Source: Natronincola ferrireducens (GTDB lineage: Bacteria; Bacillota; Clostridia; Peptostreptococcales; Natronincolaceae). Taken from it: a stretch of 64,000 nucleotides of DNA. The first letter of the stretch is position 1. Every line of letters begins with the position of its first letter. Shown piece after piece: positions 51,872 to 61,182 of the stretch. Where the stretch lies: the NCBI RefSeq assembly GCF_900100845.1, contig NZ_FNFP01000001.1, positions 1 through 64,000 of the forward strand, in the 5' to 3' direction. Made by a program: the position numbers and the translations under genes. The notes below the pieces were generated by a model that had not been told where the DNA came from, made no database searches, and saw only the letters and a program-made list of their open reading frames with translations.

Positions 51872-52984
51872 ATGGCAAATCAAGAACGTTTAGTACAGGA
51901 ATTTTTACAATTAGTAAAAATCGATAGTCATTCTGGCAAGGAAGGAAAGATTGCTTTAATTCTAAAGGAAAAGCTGGAGGCTTTAGGTTTAGAAGTTTTT
52001 ATAGACAATGCTGGAGAAACTGTGGGAGGAGAAACAGGCAATGTCATTGGAAAGCTAAGGGGAATAGGGAATGGTCCCACCATTTTATTTAGCTGTCATA
52101 TGGACACCGTAAAACCAGGAGAAGGGGTAAAGCCAATTATTAAAGACGACGCTATTTATAGCGATGGCACTACTATACTAGGTGGAGATAATAAGGCCGG
52201 TATTGCTGCAGTACTAGAGGGCATTCGTAGTATAAAGGAAAATAACATCCCCCACAGTGATATAGAGGTTGTCTTCAGTATTTGGGAAGAAGGTGGGTTA
52301 GTTGGAGCCAAAAACCTTGATTACAGCAAGCTAAATGCCCAATACGGTTTTGTGCTGGACAGCGGTGGATCTCCAGGGGAAATCATTACGGTAGGTCCTG
52401 CTCAAGACAAGGTAAATGCTAAAATAACTGGAAAACCAGCCCATGCTGGAGTAGCTCCAGAGGAAGGTGTCAGTGCCATTATGATCGCCGCTAGAGCTAT
52501 CGACAACATGAAGCTATTAAGAATAGATAAAGAAACTACCGCCAATATCGGTGTGATAACTGGGGGAGAAGCCACCAATATTGTAACACCTCTAGTGGAA
52601 ATTAAAGCCGAAGCTCGAAGTCTTTCAGAGGACAAGTTGGATATCCAAACCGCCCATATGGTGGCTGCCTTTGAAAAGGCAGCAGCTGATTTTGGTGGCA
52701 AGGTAGAAATGGATGTGGAAAGGATGTATCCTCCCTTTAAAATAGAGGAAGGGGAAGAAATCATAGCAAAGGCAAAGGAAGCCTTTAAAGCCATTGGCAT
52801 CGAAGGCTATACTGCTGCCACTGGTGGGGGGAGTGACACCAACATTTTAAATGGCAATGGTATTAAAGCTGTGAATCTAGGGATAGGAGAAAAAAAGGCC
52901 CATACTTTAGAGGAACATATATACATTAAGGATTTAGTAGACAGTGCTAGAGTAGTGGCAGAGATTATTAAGATTTTCGCATAA
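51872..52984 (+). CDS. M20-family metallopeptidase (PepT-like)
   Basis: A 370-residue di-zinc peptidase. Ligands and catalytic residues visible: His76 and Asp78 in FSCHMDTVKP, Asp106 in GGDNKAG, Glu139/Glu140 in WEEGG, Asp163 in LDSGG and a late KKAHTLEEH histidine. The lid domain lies between about 180 and 290. Closest to PepT-type tripeptidases. ATG 51872 has AAGGGGAAAG upstream. Pairs functionally with the transporter before it (inference). Confidence 0.88.
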   Translation: MANQERLVQEFLQLVKIDSHSGKEGKIALILKEKLEALGLEVFIDNAGETVGGETGNVIGKLRGIGNGPTILFSCHMDTVKPGEGVKPIIKDDAIYSDGTTILGGDNKAGIAAVLEGIRSIKENNIPHSDIEVVFSIWEEGGLVGAKNLDYSKLNAQYGFVLDSGGSPGEIITVGPAQDKVNAKITGKPAHAGVAPEEGVSAIMIAARAIDNMKLLRIDKETTANIGVITGGEATNIVTPLVEIKAEARSLSEDKLDIQTAHMVAAFEKAAADFGGKVEMDVERMYPPFKIEEGEEIIAKAKEAFKAIGIEGYTAATGGGSDTNILNGNGIKAVNLGIGEKKAHTLEEHIYIKDLVDSARVVAEIIKIFA

Positions 52985-53060
52985 AAAACCAAATGACCCA
53001 AAAACCAGATGATCTAGTGGATCTTTTATTGGGTGTTGGGTACCTTCACAAAATACAATA

Positions 53061-53103
53061 AAAAAACAAAGGGACAGGGGACGAACCTGTCCCTTTGTTT
53101 TTT
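53061..53103. terminator. Very strong bidirectional hairpin with GGGACAGG core
   Basis: An 18-bp perfect stem AAAAAACAAAGGGACAGG and its complement around GGACGAA, A-rich on one side and T-rich on the other. It ends the peptidase transcript and lies 34 nt before the next start. The GGGACAGG...CCTGTCCC arms look like a dispersed REP-type palindrome. Confidence 0.8.
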
Positions 53104-53136
53104 CCACAAAAGATGCAAACAAGAGAGGGGAGATTT

Positions 53137-54600
53137 ATGACAAATTTCAATCAAAATCAAACACCAATATTTACAGGATTAAGGGAATACCATAAAAGAG
53201 GTATTATCCCATTTGATGTTCCAGGCCATAAGCACGGTAAGGGGTTAAAAGAATTTACAGAATATGTAGGCAAGACAATAATGGAAATAGACGTAAATTC
53301 TATGAAGTGCTTAGATAATATCTGTAACCCCATTGGCGTCATTAAAGAGGCAGAAATCTTAGCGGCTGAAGCCTTCCATGCTGATCACGGGTATTTTTTA
53401 GTCAATGGAACAACCTCAGGAATTCAAACCATGATCATGAGTGCCTGCAGACCAGGAGAGAAGATTATTCTCCCTAGAAATGCCCATAAGTCTGCCATAT
53501 CAGGGATTATATTGAGTGGCACCCTTCCTATTTATATACAGCCACAAATCAATGAAAAACTAGGGATTGCCATGGGTATTACCTTAGAAGACTTGGAAAA
53601 AACCATAGCTAGGCATCCTGATGCCAAGGCGGTTATGGTGATGAACCCAACCTATTATGGTGCCACCTCCAACCTAAAAGAAATAGTACTACTGGCCCGT
53701 CGCCATGGGATGGCAGTGTTGGTAGATGAAGCCCATGGGGCCCACCTAAGGTTCCATGAAGCTTTTCCTATTAGTGGAATGGAGGCGGGGGCAGATATGA
53801 GCGCCGTCAGCACCCATAAAACCGGAGGATCTCTGACCCAAAGCTCCCTTTTATTACTGAGGGAGGGTATGATAGATTCTGCCATCGTTAAGAAAAATTT
53901 GAACCTTATGCAAACCACCAGTGCCTCCTATTTATTAATGGCAAGCATTGATGTTGCCCGTAAGCAATTGGCTATGGAAGGACGAGCTATGCTAGAAAAG
54001 CTTTTGAAGCTCAGTAGGGAGGCTAGAAGGAAAATCAATGAAGTAGAAGGTTTATATGCCTTTGGGAAAGAGCTAATTGGCTCACCAGGGGTTCATCATT
54101 TTGATGAAAGCAAATTAGGGGTTTGTGTTGCAGGCTTAGGCATGACGGGCTATGAAGCCTACGATCTATTGAGGGATCAATACAATATTCAGGTGGAGTT
54201 AGGGGATTATCACAACGTTTTAGCCATCCTCAGTGTAGGAGATACGGCGCTTCAGCTAGAAGCCCTGGTAGAAGCCCTGAAGGATATAGCAACTAAATAT
54301 AGAAAAGAAAAAGTTGTTAAAATTAAAAGTGGTGTCTTAAAAAATCCTGAGGTTGTTATATCTCCAAGGGATGCCTATTATAGCAATAAAAAGATTATAA
54401 AACTGGAGGATGCTGATGGAGAAATTAGTGGAGAAGCCATCATGGCTTATCCCCCTGGAATACCCATTATTGCTCCAGGGGAACGAATCACTCAGGAGAT
54501 GATAGACTATATTTTTATGTTAAAGGAAGAAGGGAGCCTACTACAGGGAACCGATGATCCCTATATAAATTTTGTGAGGGTTTTAGGCCAGAAGTTTTAG
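53137..54600 (+). CDS. Orn/Lys/Arg decarboxylase family protein, copy 2
   Basis: A 487-residue PLP enzyme, paralogous to the protein at 24440. PLP lysine Lys228 in VSTHKTGGSLTQSS, VDEAHGAHLRF before it, FDVPGHKHGKG at the start and AYPPGIPIIAPGE in the C-terminal domain. Likely arginine or lysine decarboxylase. ATG 53137 has GAGGGGAG upstream. The SLTQS segment after the lysine differs from copy 1 (AFTQS), which may reflect a different substrate. Confidence 0.9.
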   Translation: MTNFNQNQTPIFTGLREYHKRGIIPFDVPGHKHGKGLKEFTEYVGKTIMEIDVNSMKCLDNICNPIGVIKEAEILAAEAFHADHGYFLVNGTTSGIQTMIMSACRPGEKIILPRNAHKSAISGIILSGTLPIYIQPQINEKLGIAMGITLEDLEKTIARHPDAKAVMVMNPTYYGATSNLKEIVLLARRHGMAVLVDEAHGAHLRFHEAFPISGMEAGADMSAVSTHKTGGSLTQSSLLLLREGMIDSAIVKKNLNLMQTTSASYLLMASIDVARKQLAMEGRAMLEKLLKLSREARRKINEVEGLYAFGKELIGSPGVHHFDESKLGVCVAGLGMTGYEAYDLLRDQYNIQVELGDYHNVLAILSVGDTALQLEALVEALKDIATKYRKEKVVKIKSGVLKNPEVVISPRDAYYSNKKIIKLEDADGEISGEAIMAYPPGIPIIAPGERITQEMIDYIFMLKEEGSLLQGTDDPYINFVRVLGQKF

Positions 54601-54750
54601 CTTTTGTAGGGGTAAATTTTAGTTTTGCAAAAGTGGAAAATATGATTAAATTTATCCTGCTGTAGATTTTTATGACATAATTTGATATAATCTAATGCAG
54701 GTGTAATGATGCTGATATTGAGAACTAGATGAGATTGGGAAGTGAATAAA

Positions 54751-55746
54751 ATGAAAATTTTTTTAAAAATATTTGGGGTAGCTTTTGTATGCTTTGTTTT
54801 ATTGTTTGGCAGTATATTTTTTGCCTTTAACACCTTTATGAGGGAAAGATCTCCTAACGACAACTTACCTCCCATAAGGGATACAGAAGGCGCAGACCTT
54901 GAGGAGATGGAGCCTGAAATTAAGGACGAGCTTTTACGGGCTGCGGCAGAAAGTCGTCGGATAAATTTTATTGTCCTAGGACTAGAGGGAGTACGAAGTG
55001 ATACGATGATGTTTATGTCCTTTGATCCAGAAGAAAAGGGACTAGATATTATATCAATACCTAGGGATACTTATTATCCAAGGGTGGGCTATGATGGGCC
55101 AGGGAAGGCTAAAATCAATGCAGCCTATGGAGACCATGGGGCAGTTGGTGTAAAGACCGTTGTCAGCGATCTTTTACTTGATATACCCGTGGATTACTAT
55201 GTTACCATCACCTACAAAGGGGCTGAATCCATTGTCAATGCCATTGGGGGGGTTCCTGTCTATATACCAAAGCCTATGATATATAGGGATGACTATGACA
55301 AACCACCTTTAATTATCAACATACCAGCAGGCCAGCAGGTTTTAAATGGGGAGAATGCGGTAAAGTTTTTAAGATACCGTAAACCCACTCCCGGCAGTGG
55401 AGGACTGGATAGGGATGGTGATTTAGGAAGAATTCAAGCTCAACAGGAATTTATACAAGCGGCTCTGAAAAAAGCCATGAGCCTAGGGAACTTACCAGGA
55501 TTGGTCACAAATACCTTTAGATTTGTAAGGACTGATATGGAGCTTCAAAACCTCCTACGACACGCCACAAGTGCGATAGGTCTAAACATGGAAAATGTCA
55601 CCATGAACGTGCTTCCTGGAGAGGCTAGATATAAAGGTGGTGTATCCTACTACTTTTATGATCCAGTAGAAACCCGAGGACTTTTATTGGATATGTATGG
55701 GGTATCTAGAGAAAGTACCGATATACAAGAAAAAGAAGACGAATAA
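54751..55746 (+). CDS. LytR-CpsA-Psr (LCP) family cell-wall polymer ligase
   Basis: A 331-residue membrane-anchored phosphotransferase with one N-terminal helix (about 3-25). LCP signatures: NFIVLGLEG-RSDTMMF near 73, ISIPRDTYYP near 97, the INAAYGDHGA segment, and LRYRKP near 208 with DLGRIQAQQEF. It transfers undecaprenyl-linked glycopolymers to peptidoglycan. ATG 54751 is chosen over GTG 54742. Confidence 0.93.
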   Translation: MKIFLKIFGVAFVCFVLLFGSIFFAFNTFMRERSPNDNLPPIRDTEGADLEEMEPEIKDELLRAAAESRRINFIVLGLEGVRSDTMMFMSFDPEEKGLDIISIPRDTYYPRVGYDGPGKAKINAAYGDHGAVGVKTVVSDLLLDIPVDYYVTITYKGAESIVNAIGGVPVYIPKPMIYRDDYDKPPLIINIPAGQQVLNGENAVKFLRYRKPTPGSGGLDRDGDLGRIQAQQEFIQAALKKAMSLGNLPGLVTNTFRFVRTDMELQNLLRHATSAIGLNMENVTMNVLPGEARYKGGVSYYFYDPVETRGLLLDMYGVSRESTDIQEKEDE

Positions 55747-55773
55747 AAGATGGAGATCCTCCATCTTTTTTTT
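55746..55773 (+). terminator. Terminator after the LCP gene
   Basis: A 10-bp stem AAAGATGGAG/CTCCATCTTT with loop ATC and eight T. Starts at the last base of the stop codon. Confidence 0.92.
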
Positions 55774-55834
55774 ATACCTACCCTCTGTAGAAGTGGTTTG
55801 CCCTCTGGGAAAGCGACTTCCACAAAATCATAGA

Positions 55835-55862
55835 TTTTGGGAATCTGCTTTTGGGAATCTGC
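55835..55862. repeat. 14-bp tandem duplication
   Basis: TTTTGGGAATCTGC occurs twice in direct succession in the gap before the CotH gene. Probably slippage; no role seen. Confidence 0.8.
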
Positions 55863-55939
55863 TTTTAATTGGTAGATAATTCTTTATTTGGTATAATAAA
55901 CTAGCATTATAGCATTAAATTGTTAGGAGGAATGTAACG

Positions 55940-57727
55940 GTGAAAGAAAAGTGGAGCCAGTATAAATCTATCATCATTTTAGGAATTATCATCACTTTAT
56001 TTATAAGTGGTACTGTTTTTTATGAAAAGGGGACAAGCCCTGTTAGTCACTCCCCTAAAGGTGAAAATATTGTTGATGAAGGGGATACTATAGAAGAAGA
56101 TTCTATAGAAGAAGTTACACCCTTATATTTGTATATGGAGGAAGATAATCTAGAGGATTTATATACGAGGGACCCCCTTGATAGCCAACGACTAGATGGT
56201 TATATAAAGCTTTCTCAACAGGAGGGGGAGGAAAGAAGGGTAGAGGTTCGATTCCGCGGTGACAGCACCAGATACCTACCTAAAAAGTCTTTTCATATCC
56301 GTTTTGAGGAGGGGCAGGACTTTATCTTTGGCAGCAATAGACTGAACTTAAATGCCTCCTATACAGATCCTTCCTTGATGAGGGAAAAGCTTGCCATGGA
56401 CATGTTTAAGGAATTGGGATTACCAGCACCTAGGGCAAAATATATTGACCTATATATCAATGATATCTATGAGGGGCTGTATATCCACATAGAAAGGATT
56501 GATGAAAACCTATTAAAAAATGCAGGCTTAAACCCAAATGGAACCTTGGTTAGGGATGAATTTATAAGAAACATAGATAAAGAGGAAATAGACCGAAGCT
56601 CTTTATTTGGCTATAATATCGACAGTATAGAAGAAAAAGAAGACTTTTTAAAGGAAAATTTTGATTATCGCAATAAACCTGATTGGGGTGCTTTAGCCCA
56701 GCTTGCCAGCTGGATATATGATACACCAGCAGGAGAAGAATTTTATAGGGGATTTCAAGAGAAATTTTATCTCGAGGAATTTATAGACTGGTTGGCTATT
56801 CATTTCCTTATAGGGGATGTAGACTCCTTTGGAGATGATTATTGGCTCTACATTGACCACCAGGCTCCTAATGGGAGGTGGAGGCTTATACCTTGGGATA
56901 AGGATTTAACCTTCGGTTCCACCTTTAGACCGGGGGAATATGTGGACAATAATTTTTTTGCCTACGAATATCATATGATTCAGCACGGACACCGTAACAA
57001 TGATATCATAACAAAATTTATGACGACAGATGAACTAAGGCAGAAGCTTTACGATAGAATGGAGTACCTTATGGAGGAAACATTTTCCCCTAACTACTTT
57101 AAGAGAAAAACTTCAAACCTTAGGAAAGCCATTGAGGACAGCGTTGGCATTCAACCATCTGAAGAAGCCTTTCGTCTTCATTCCCAGAATCATCATGGGG
57201 ACTTAGGAGATGATGACTACTATATAGAAAATATATTGGATTTTATAGAGCTGAGGTATGGGTATTTAAAAACCCATATTAAACAGGACAAAAGAGATAG
57301 GTATAGGGCTGAAATCCAGTTAGCCAATTATAAAGCAGGAGATACCCTATACTTTACAGATGGTAGAGGATGGACCATGGGAAAATTAGAAGTCCATGCT
57401 ATAAAGGGGGGAGATAGTATCCTTATGGAGGTAGAAGAAATAGAGGACATCCTCCCCATCAATAGGCTATGGAAAATCACCACCAACGCTGAAAAAATCT
57501 CTGGACAATTAACCCTTTACTATCGGAATGACATCTATTACTTTGGTAGAGAAAATTGGTATCATGAAGATAGCCCCCTAGGCAACCAGTGGAGCTTGGT
57601 GATAGGACGATACAACAAAGGAGAAATAGAAACCCTAGAATCCACAGTAAACCCCTATTCCAATAAAGTAACCACCACCATAGAACTAAAAAATCAAGAA
57701 GAATTAATCATGACCTACCAACAGTAG
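55940..57727 (+). CDS. CotH-family protein kinase with N-terminal membrane anchor
   Basis: A 595-residue protein. A membrane helix (about 9-27) and acidic linker (30-60) precede a CotH kinase domain (about 62-420): RGDSTRYLPKKSFHIRF near 106-122, LNASYTDPSLMREKLAMD near 137-154, GLYIHIERID, the catalytic-type segment GDVDSFGDDYWLYID (292-306) and the metal-binding LIPWDKDLTFG (317-327). The rest (about 440-595) is an extra strand-rich domain. CotH kinases phosphorylate coat proteins; this one seems to face the outside or the intermembrane space of the spore. Start GTG 55940 with AGGAGG. Confidence 0.88.
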   Translation: MKEKWSQYKSIIILGIIITLFISGTVFYEKGTSPVSHSPKGENIVDEGDTIEEDSIEEVTPLYLYMEEDNLEDLYTRDPLDSQRLDGYIKLSQQEGEERRVEVRFRGDSTRYLPKKSFHIRFEEGQDFIFGSNRLNLNASYTDPSLMREKLAMDMFKELGLPAPRAKYIDLYINDIYEGLYIHIERIDENLLKNAGLNPNGTLVRDEFIRNIDKEEIDRSSLFGYNIDSIEEKEDFLKENFDYRNKPDWGALAQLASWIYDTPAGEEFYRGFQEKFYLEEFIDWLAIHFLIGDVDSFGDDYWLYIDHQAPNGRWRLIPWDKDLTFGSTFRPGEYVDNNFFAYEYHMIQHGHRNNDIITKFMTTDELRQKLYDRMEYLMEETFSPNYFKRKTSNLRKAIEDSVGIQPSEEAFRLHSQNHHGDLGDDDYYIENILDFIELRYGYLKTHIKQDKRDRYRAEIQLANYKAGDTLYFTDGRGWTMGKLEVHAIKGGDSILMEVEEIEDILPINRLWKITTNAEKISGQLTLYYRNDIYYFGRENWYHEDSPLGNQWSLVIGRYNKGEIETLESTVNPYSNKVTTTIELKNQEELIMTYQQ

Positions 57728-57731
57728 GCCA

Positions 57732-57770
57732 ATACAAAAGCCGAAGGGAATTTTTCCCCTCGGCTTGTAT
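57732..57770. terminator. Convergent terminator between cotH-like gene and murC
   Basis: A long stem AAGCCGAAGGGAA/TTCCCCTCGGCTT with one mismatch, extended by ATACA/TGTAT, and T-rich on the right. Serves both converging genes. Confidence 0.85.
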
Positions 57771-57798
57771 TTTCTTTATCTTCCTCTACAAATTACGG

Positions 57799-59184
57799 CT
57801 ACTGAAATTTGTTAAGTAGCATTTCTCCAATTTTATAGACATCTCCAGCCCCCATGGTCAACACCAAATCCCCTGGTTGAATGTTTTCATAAACATAATC
57901 AACAATTTCCTCAAAGTCCTCCATATATCTAGCCCCTAGCTTGGGGTCCATCAAGGAAACCAGCTTTTTACTACTAACCTCACAATCCTCTGGCTCCCTA
58001 GCGGCATAGATATCGGTAATAATGATGTAATCTGCTGAACCAAAGGCATCGGCAAACTCCTTCAATAAAGCCTTTGTACGACTATAGGTATGGGGTTGAA
58101 ATATGGCCCATATTTTTTTATGGGGATATTGTTTGGCCGCCTCCAGGGTAGCCTTAATTTCAACAGGATGATGGGCATAATCATCTACAATTTTAGCACC
58201 CTTTACATCCCCTAATATATCAAAACGTCGATGGATACCATGATAACGTTTAAGATTTTCAGCAATTTTTCCAGTATCTATTCCCAGTATATGGGAGGTG
58301 GCAATAGAAGCTAAGGCATTATAAACATTATGAACACCAGGAATACTCAAATGAAAATCGCCAAAGTCCTCACCCCTATAAGTAACCTTAAACATAGGAT
58401 GACCTTCCCTATCAAAGATAATATCCTTTGCCATAAAATCCGAAGGAATGTTAATCCCGTAGGTGATGACATTACAATTCCCAACACCATATACCTCCCT
58501 TACATTAGAATCATCGTTACAGGCCACCAGAAAGCCCTCCTGGGGGATAAGCTTCACAAAGCTTCTAAAGGCTTCTTTAATATGATCTAAATCCCTATAA
58601 TAATCCAAATGATCCTCATCAATGTTTAAAATAATTCCAATGAAGGGAAAAAGTTTTAAAAAGCTTTCAACATACTCGCAGGCCTCTGTAATAAAATGCT
58701 GGCTCTTACCGATTTTTATATTGCCCCCAATATCATCTAATTCTCCACCCACCAAAATGGTTGGGTCTAGATCAGCATATTCTAGCAAAAGAGATACTAA
58801 AGAAGTGGTGGTGGTTTTACCATGACTTCCTGCTACTGCAATAGCCTTTTCATACTTCTTCATAATTTGACCCAGCATTTCTGCCCGGTCCACTTGAGGA
58901 ATATTTAATTCCTCTGCCCTAACCCGCTCGGGATTAATGCTTTTAATGGCAGCACTATAGACAACCAAGTCGGGATTTTGAATATTTTCTGCTCTATGAC
59001 CAATAAAAATCTCGGCACCATGACGTTTTAATTTATCCACTATATTGGATTGTTTAATATCTGATCCCGATACACGATAACCATGATTTAAAAGAACCTC
59101 TGCAATAGCACTCATACTAATACCACCAATACCAATTAAATGAATATGATGAATTTTATGCTCACTCAAATCAAAAGAAATCAC
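57799..59184 (-). CDS. murC: UDP-N-acetylmuramate--L-alanine ligase
   Basis: A 461-residue Mur ligase adding L-Ala to UDP-MurNAc. [17 protein letters not shown] near the start (UDP-binding), ATP loop [13 protein letters not shown] near 113, YAHHPVEI near 340. I choose GTG 59184, with AAAGGAGAG 6 nt upstream; the longer frame to 59232 is non-conserved. Divergent from purR, as in other clostridia. Confidence 0.95.
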   Translation of the reverse strand: MISFDLSEHKIHHIHLIGIGGISMSAIAEVLLNHGYRVSGSDIKQSNIVDKLKRHGAEIFIGHRAENIQNPDLVVYSAAIKSINPERVRAEELNIPQVDRAEMLGQIMKKYEKAIAVAGSHGKTTTTSLVSLLLEYADLDPTILVGGELDDIGGNIKIGKSQHFITEACEYVESFLKLFPFIGIILNIDEDHLDYYRDLDHIKEAFRSFVKLIPQEGFLVACNDDSNVREVYGVGNCNVITYGINIPSDFMAKDIIFDREGHPMFKVTYRGEDFGDFHLSIPGVHNVYNALASIATSHILGIDTGKIAENLKRYHGIHRRFDILGDVKGAKIVDDYAHHPVEIKATLEAAKQYPHKKIWAIFQPHTYSRTKALLKEFADAFGSADYIIITDIYAAREPEDCEVSSKKLVSLMDPKLGARYMEDFEEIVDYVYENIQPGDLVLTMGAGDVYKIGEMLLNKFQ

Positions 59185-59449
59185 AATCTTCTCTCCTTTA
59201 CAAAAAGATAGTTCTATTACTATTATTGACATTTTTATACCTTTATATAAAACCTTCTCTACATCTACAAATACTCCCTTTATATTAATACGAAACTATG
59301 TTCAATATAATAACATAAAAAAAAGAATAAGCATACTAATTTTAATAGAGCCTAGACCATGATGGGAAAAAATTTGTTGTGCTTTCAAAAAAAAACGAAT
59401 AAAATAGATAATAAATAAAAAAACATTCAGTTTTGGAGGCGTGAAGTTA

Positions 59450-60268
59450 ATGGAAAAATTAAAAAGGAATGAAAGAATCGCTGCCATAATGAAAATTCTT
59501 GGGGATCAGCCTAATAAAATATTCACCTTAAATTATTTCACGGAAATGTTTACTGCTGCAAAGTCCACCATAAGTGAAGATATTGTAGTAGTAAAACAAG
59601 CTATGGAAAAAATGAATTTAGGAAAGATTCAAACAATTTCAGGGGCAGCTGGGGGAGTAAAATACATTCCCCTTACTACAAAGGCTCAAAACAGAAAAAT
59701 CCTACAGGAGACTGTCCAGTACTTATCTAAACCCGAAAGGATTCTTCCTGGAGGATTTTTATATATGGCGGACATTATTTATTCTCCCACCATTATGCAT
59801 CAACTAGCGGCTGTTTTCGCCAGTCAGTTTGACTATAAAGAGGTGGACTATATTATTACTGTAGAAACCAAAGGAATACCTTTGGCCATGATGGTGGCGA
59901 AGGCCATGAACTTACCTCTTGTTATTCTTAGGAGGGATAGCAAGGTAACCGAAGGCTCCACCGTTAGTATCAACTATGTTTCTGGTTCCAGTGGAAAGAT
60001 TCAAAAAATGTCGTTATCCCGTAGGGCTATTCCGCCTAATTCTAGAGTTATTATCATTGATGATTTTATGAAGGCAGGGGGAACAGCTAGAGGAATGATG
60101 GATATGATGAAGGAATTTGACACCCAGGTGGAGGACATTGGCGTATTGATTGCCACTAAGGAGCCTGATACAAAGCTGGTGAAAGATTATATTCCCCTCC
60201 TTATTTTAGATGAAGAAAACCTAAAAGAAGGGATTATTCATATACAACCTAATCCGAATCTCATATAA
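59450..60268 (+). CDS. purR: Purine operon repressor PurR (Bacillus type)
   Basis: A 272-residue repressor with an N-terminal winged helix (about 1-75) and a PRT-fold domain carrying the PRPP loop VIIIDDFMKAGGTARG (about 200-215). High PRPP releases it from pur operators. GGAGG with 10 nt spacing points to ATG 59450 rather than GTG 59441. Conserved order purR-spoVG-glmU-prs. Confidence 0.95.
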   Translation: MEKLKRNERIAAIMKILGDQPNKIFTLNYFTEMFTAAKSTISEDIVVVKQAMEKMNLGKIQTISGAAGGVKYIPLTTKAQNRKILQETVQYLSKPERILPGGFLYMADIIYSPTIMHQLAAVFASQFDYKEVDYIITVETKGIPLAMMVAKAMNLPLVILRRDSKVTEGSTVSINYVSGSSGKIQKMSLSRRAIPPNSRVIIIDDFMKAGGTARGMMDMMKEFDTQVEDIGVLIATKEPDTKLVKDYIPLLILDEENLKEGIIHIQPNPNLI

Positions 60269-60313
60269 ATTTACAAAAAACATAAAAAAATTAAGAAATT
60301 TATAAATATTTAA

Positions 60314-60340
60314 GAAGGAAAACAGGAATTAATGGAGAAT
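60314..60340 (+). promoter_or_regulatory. Sigma-H promoter of spoVG
   Basis: GAAGGAAAA (60314-60322), 11-bp spacer and GGAGAAT (60334-60340) fit the sigma-H consensus RNAGGAWWW / RNNGAAT at every fixed position. spoVG is a classical sigma-H gene in Bacillus. A possible sigma-A promoter (TTGCAA...TATAGA) lies about 15 nt further on. Confidence 0.8.
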
Positions 60341-60405
60341 AAAGGTAATTAATTGCAATTGTGGTACAATTTAGTATAGACATAAGGGAAGGTGGTGAGT
60401 GACAG

Positions 60406-60711
60406 GTGGAAGTAACAGATGTAAGAATTAGAAAGGTAGCTGCTGAGGGGAAGATGAAGGCTATCGTTTCCGTTACTTTTGATAATGAGTTTGTTGTACA
60501 TGACATCAAAATTATCGAAGGACAAAATGGATTGTTTATCGCGATGCCTAGCAGAAAGATGGGGGAAGGAGACTTTAGAGATATAGCTCACCCTATCAAT
60601 TCTGACACAAGATTCAAAATTCAAGATGCTATATTTACAGAATACGAAAAAATCAATGAAGAATGTGAAGTAGAAGAAGTTGAAACCCTAGGACAAGTTA
60701 ACGAAGCATAG
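60406..60711 (+). CDS. spoVG: Septation/sporulation regulator SpoVG
   Basis: A 101-residue nucleic-acid-binding regulator of the SpoVG family: [21 protein letters not shown] at the start, [11 protein letters not shown] near 42, and FRDIAHPIN near 59. It is GTG-started (60406) with GGTGGTGA upstream. Affects asymmetric septation and many surface genes. Confidence 0.97.
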   Translation: MEVTDVRIRKVAAEGKMKAIVSVTFDNEFVVHDIKIIEGQNGLFIAMPSRKMGEGDFRDIAHPINSDTRFKIQDAIFTEYEKINEECEVEEVETLGQVNEA

Positions 60712-60719
60712 CACCAACA

Positions 60720-60749
60720 GAAGCCTTGCTATAAAAGGGCTTCTTTTTT
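60720..60749 (+). terminator. Terminator after spoVG
   Basis: A stem AGAAGCC/GGGCTTCT with a 12-nt loop and a run of T. Confidence 0.85.
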
Positions 60750-60849
60750 TATGGTTGCAGGAAGTTTTAGGGGAAGTTAAATTTGTTAAAAAGGGTTTAT
60801 TATTTGTTTGAAATATAATAAACTATTATAGGGATACTGCTGGAAAAAC

Positions 60850-61165
60850 AAATTTAAAATTAAAAATGGAAAATGAAAAACTAAAACATTTTTTAAAAGC
60901 AATGAATACCGAACTTAAGTTAGTGAATAATGAACAAAAAAAAGCTTTAATGAATAGTGAACAATGAATAATGAATAATGAAGGACAAAATCTTAAAGAC
61001 TAAAACATAACAAAATTAATCTCTGAAGCTTTCAAAGAATATTTTGTTTTAATCCTATGAAATTTTCTGTAGTTTAAGACAAGGGGACTTTATTAGTATT
61101 GAGGATTTTAAAAGTTTTAATTATTCATTATTAATTATTCATTATTAATTCCGCCCAAAGGGCGA
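60850..61165. repeat. AT-rich repeat region with inverted AATGAATAATGA arrays, MITE-like
   Basis: The 470-nt spoVG-glmU gap contains, on the left (60950-60982), repeated GAATAATGAATAATGAA units and, on the right (61117-61150), the inverse TTATTCATTATTAA units twice, then a short CGCCC-AAA-GGGCG hairpin (61152-61164) next to the glmU ribosome site. The two arrays face each other about 150 nt apart. No ORF is present. This looks like a non-coding repetitive element rather than a regulatory leader. Confidence 0.55.
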
Positions 61166-61182
61166 TAACAGGTGGTGAAAAA

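Noticed and set aside
55697-55879. Frame of 60 codons after the LCP gene
   Set aside because: It runs through the LCP gene end, its terminator and the 14-bp tandem duplication; no ribosome site.
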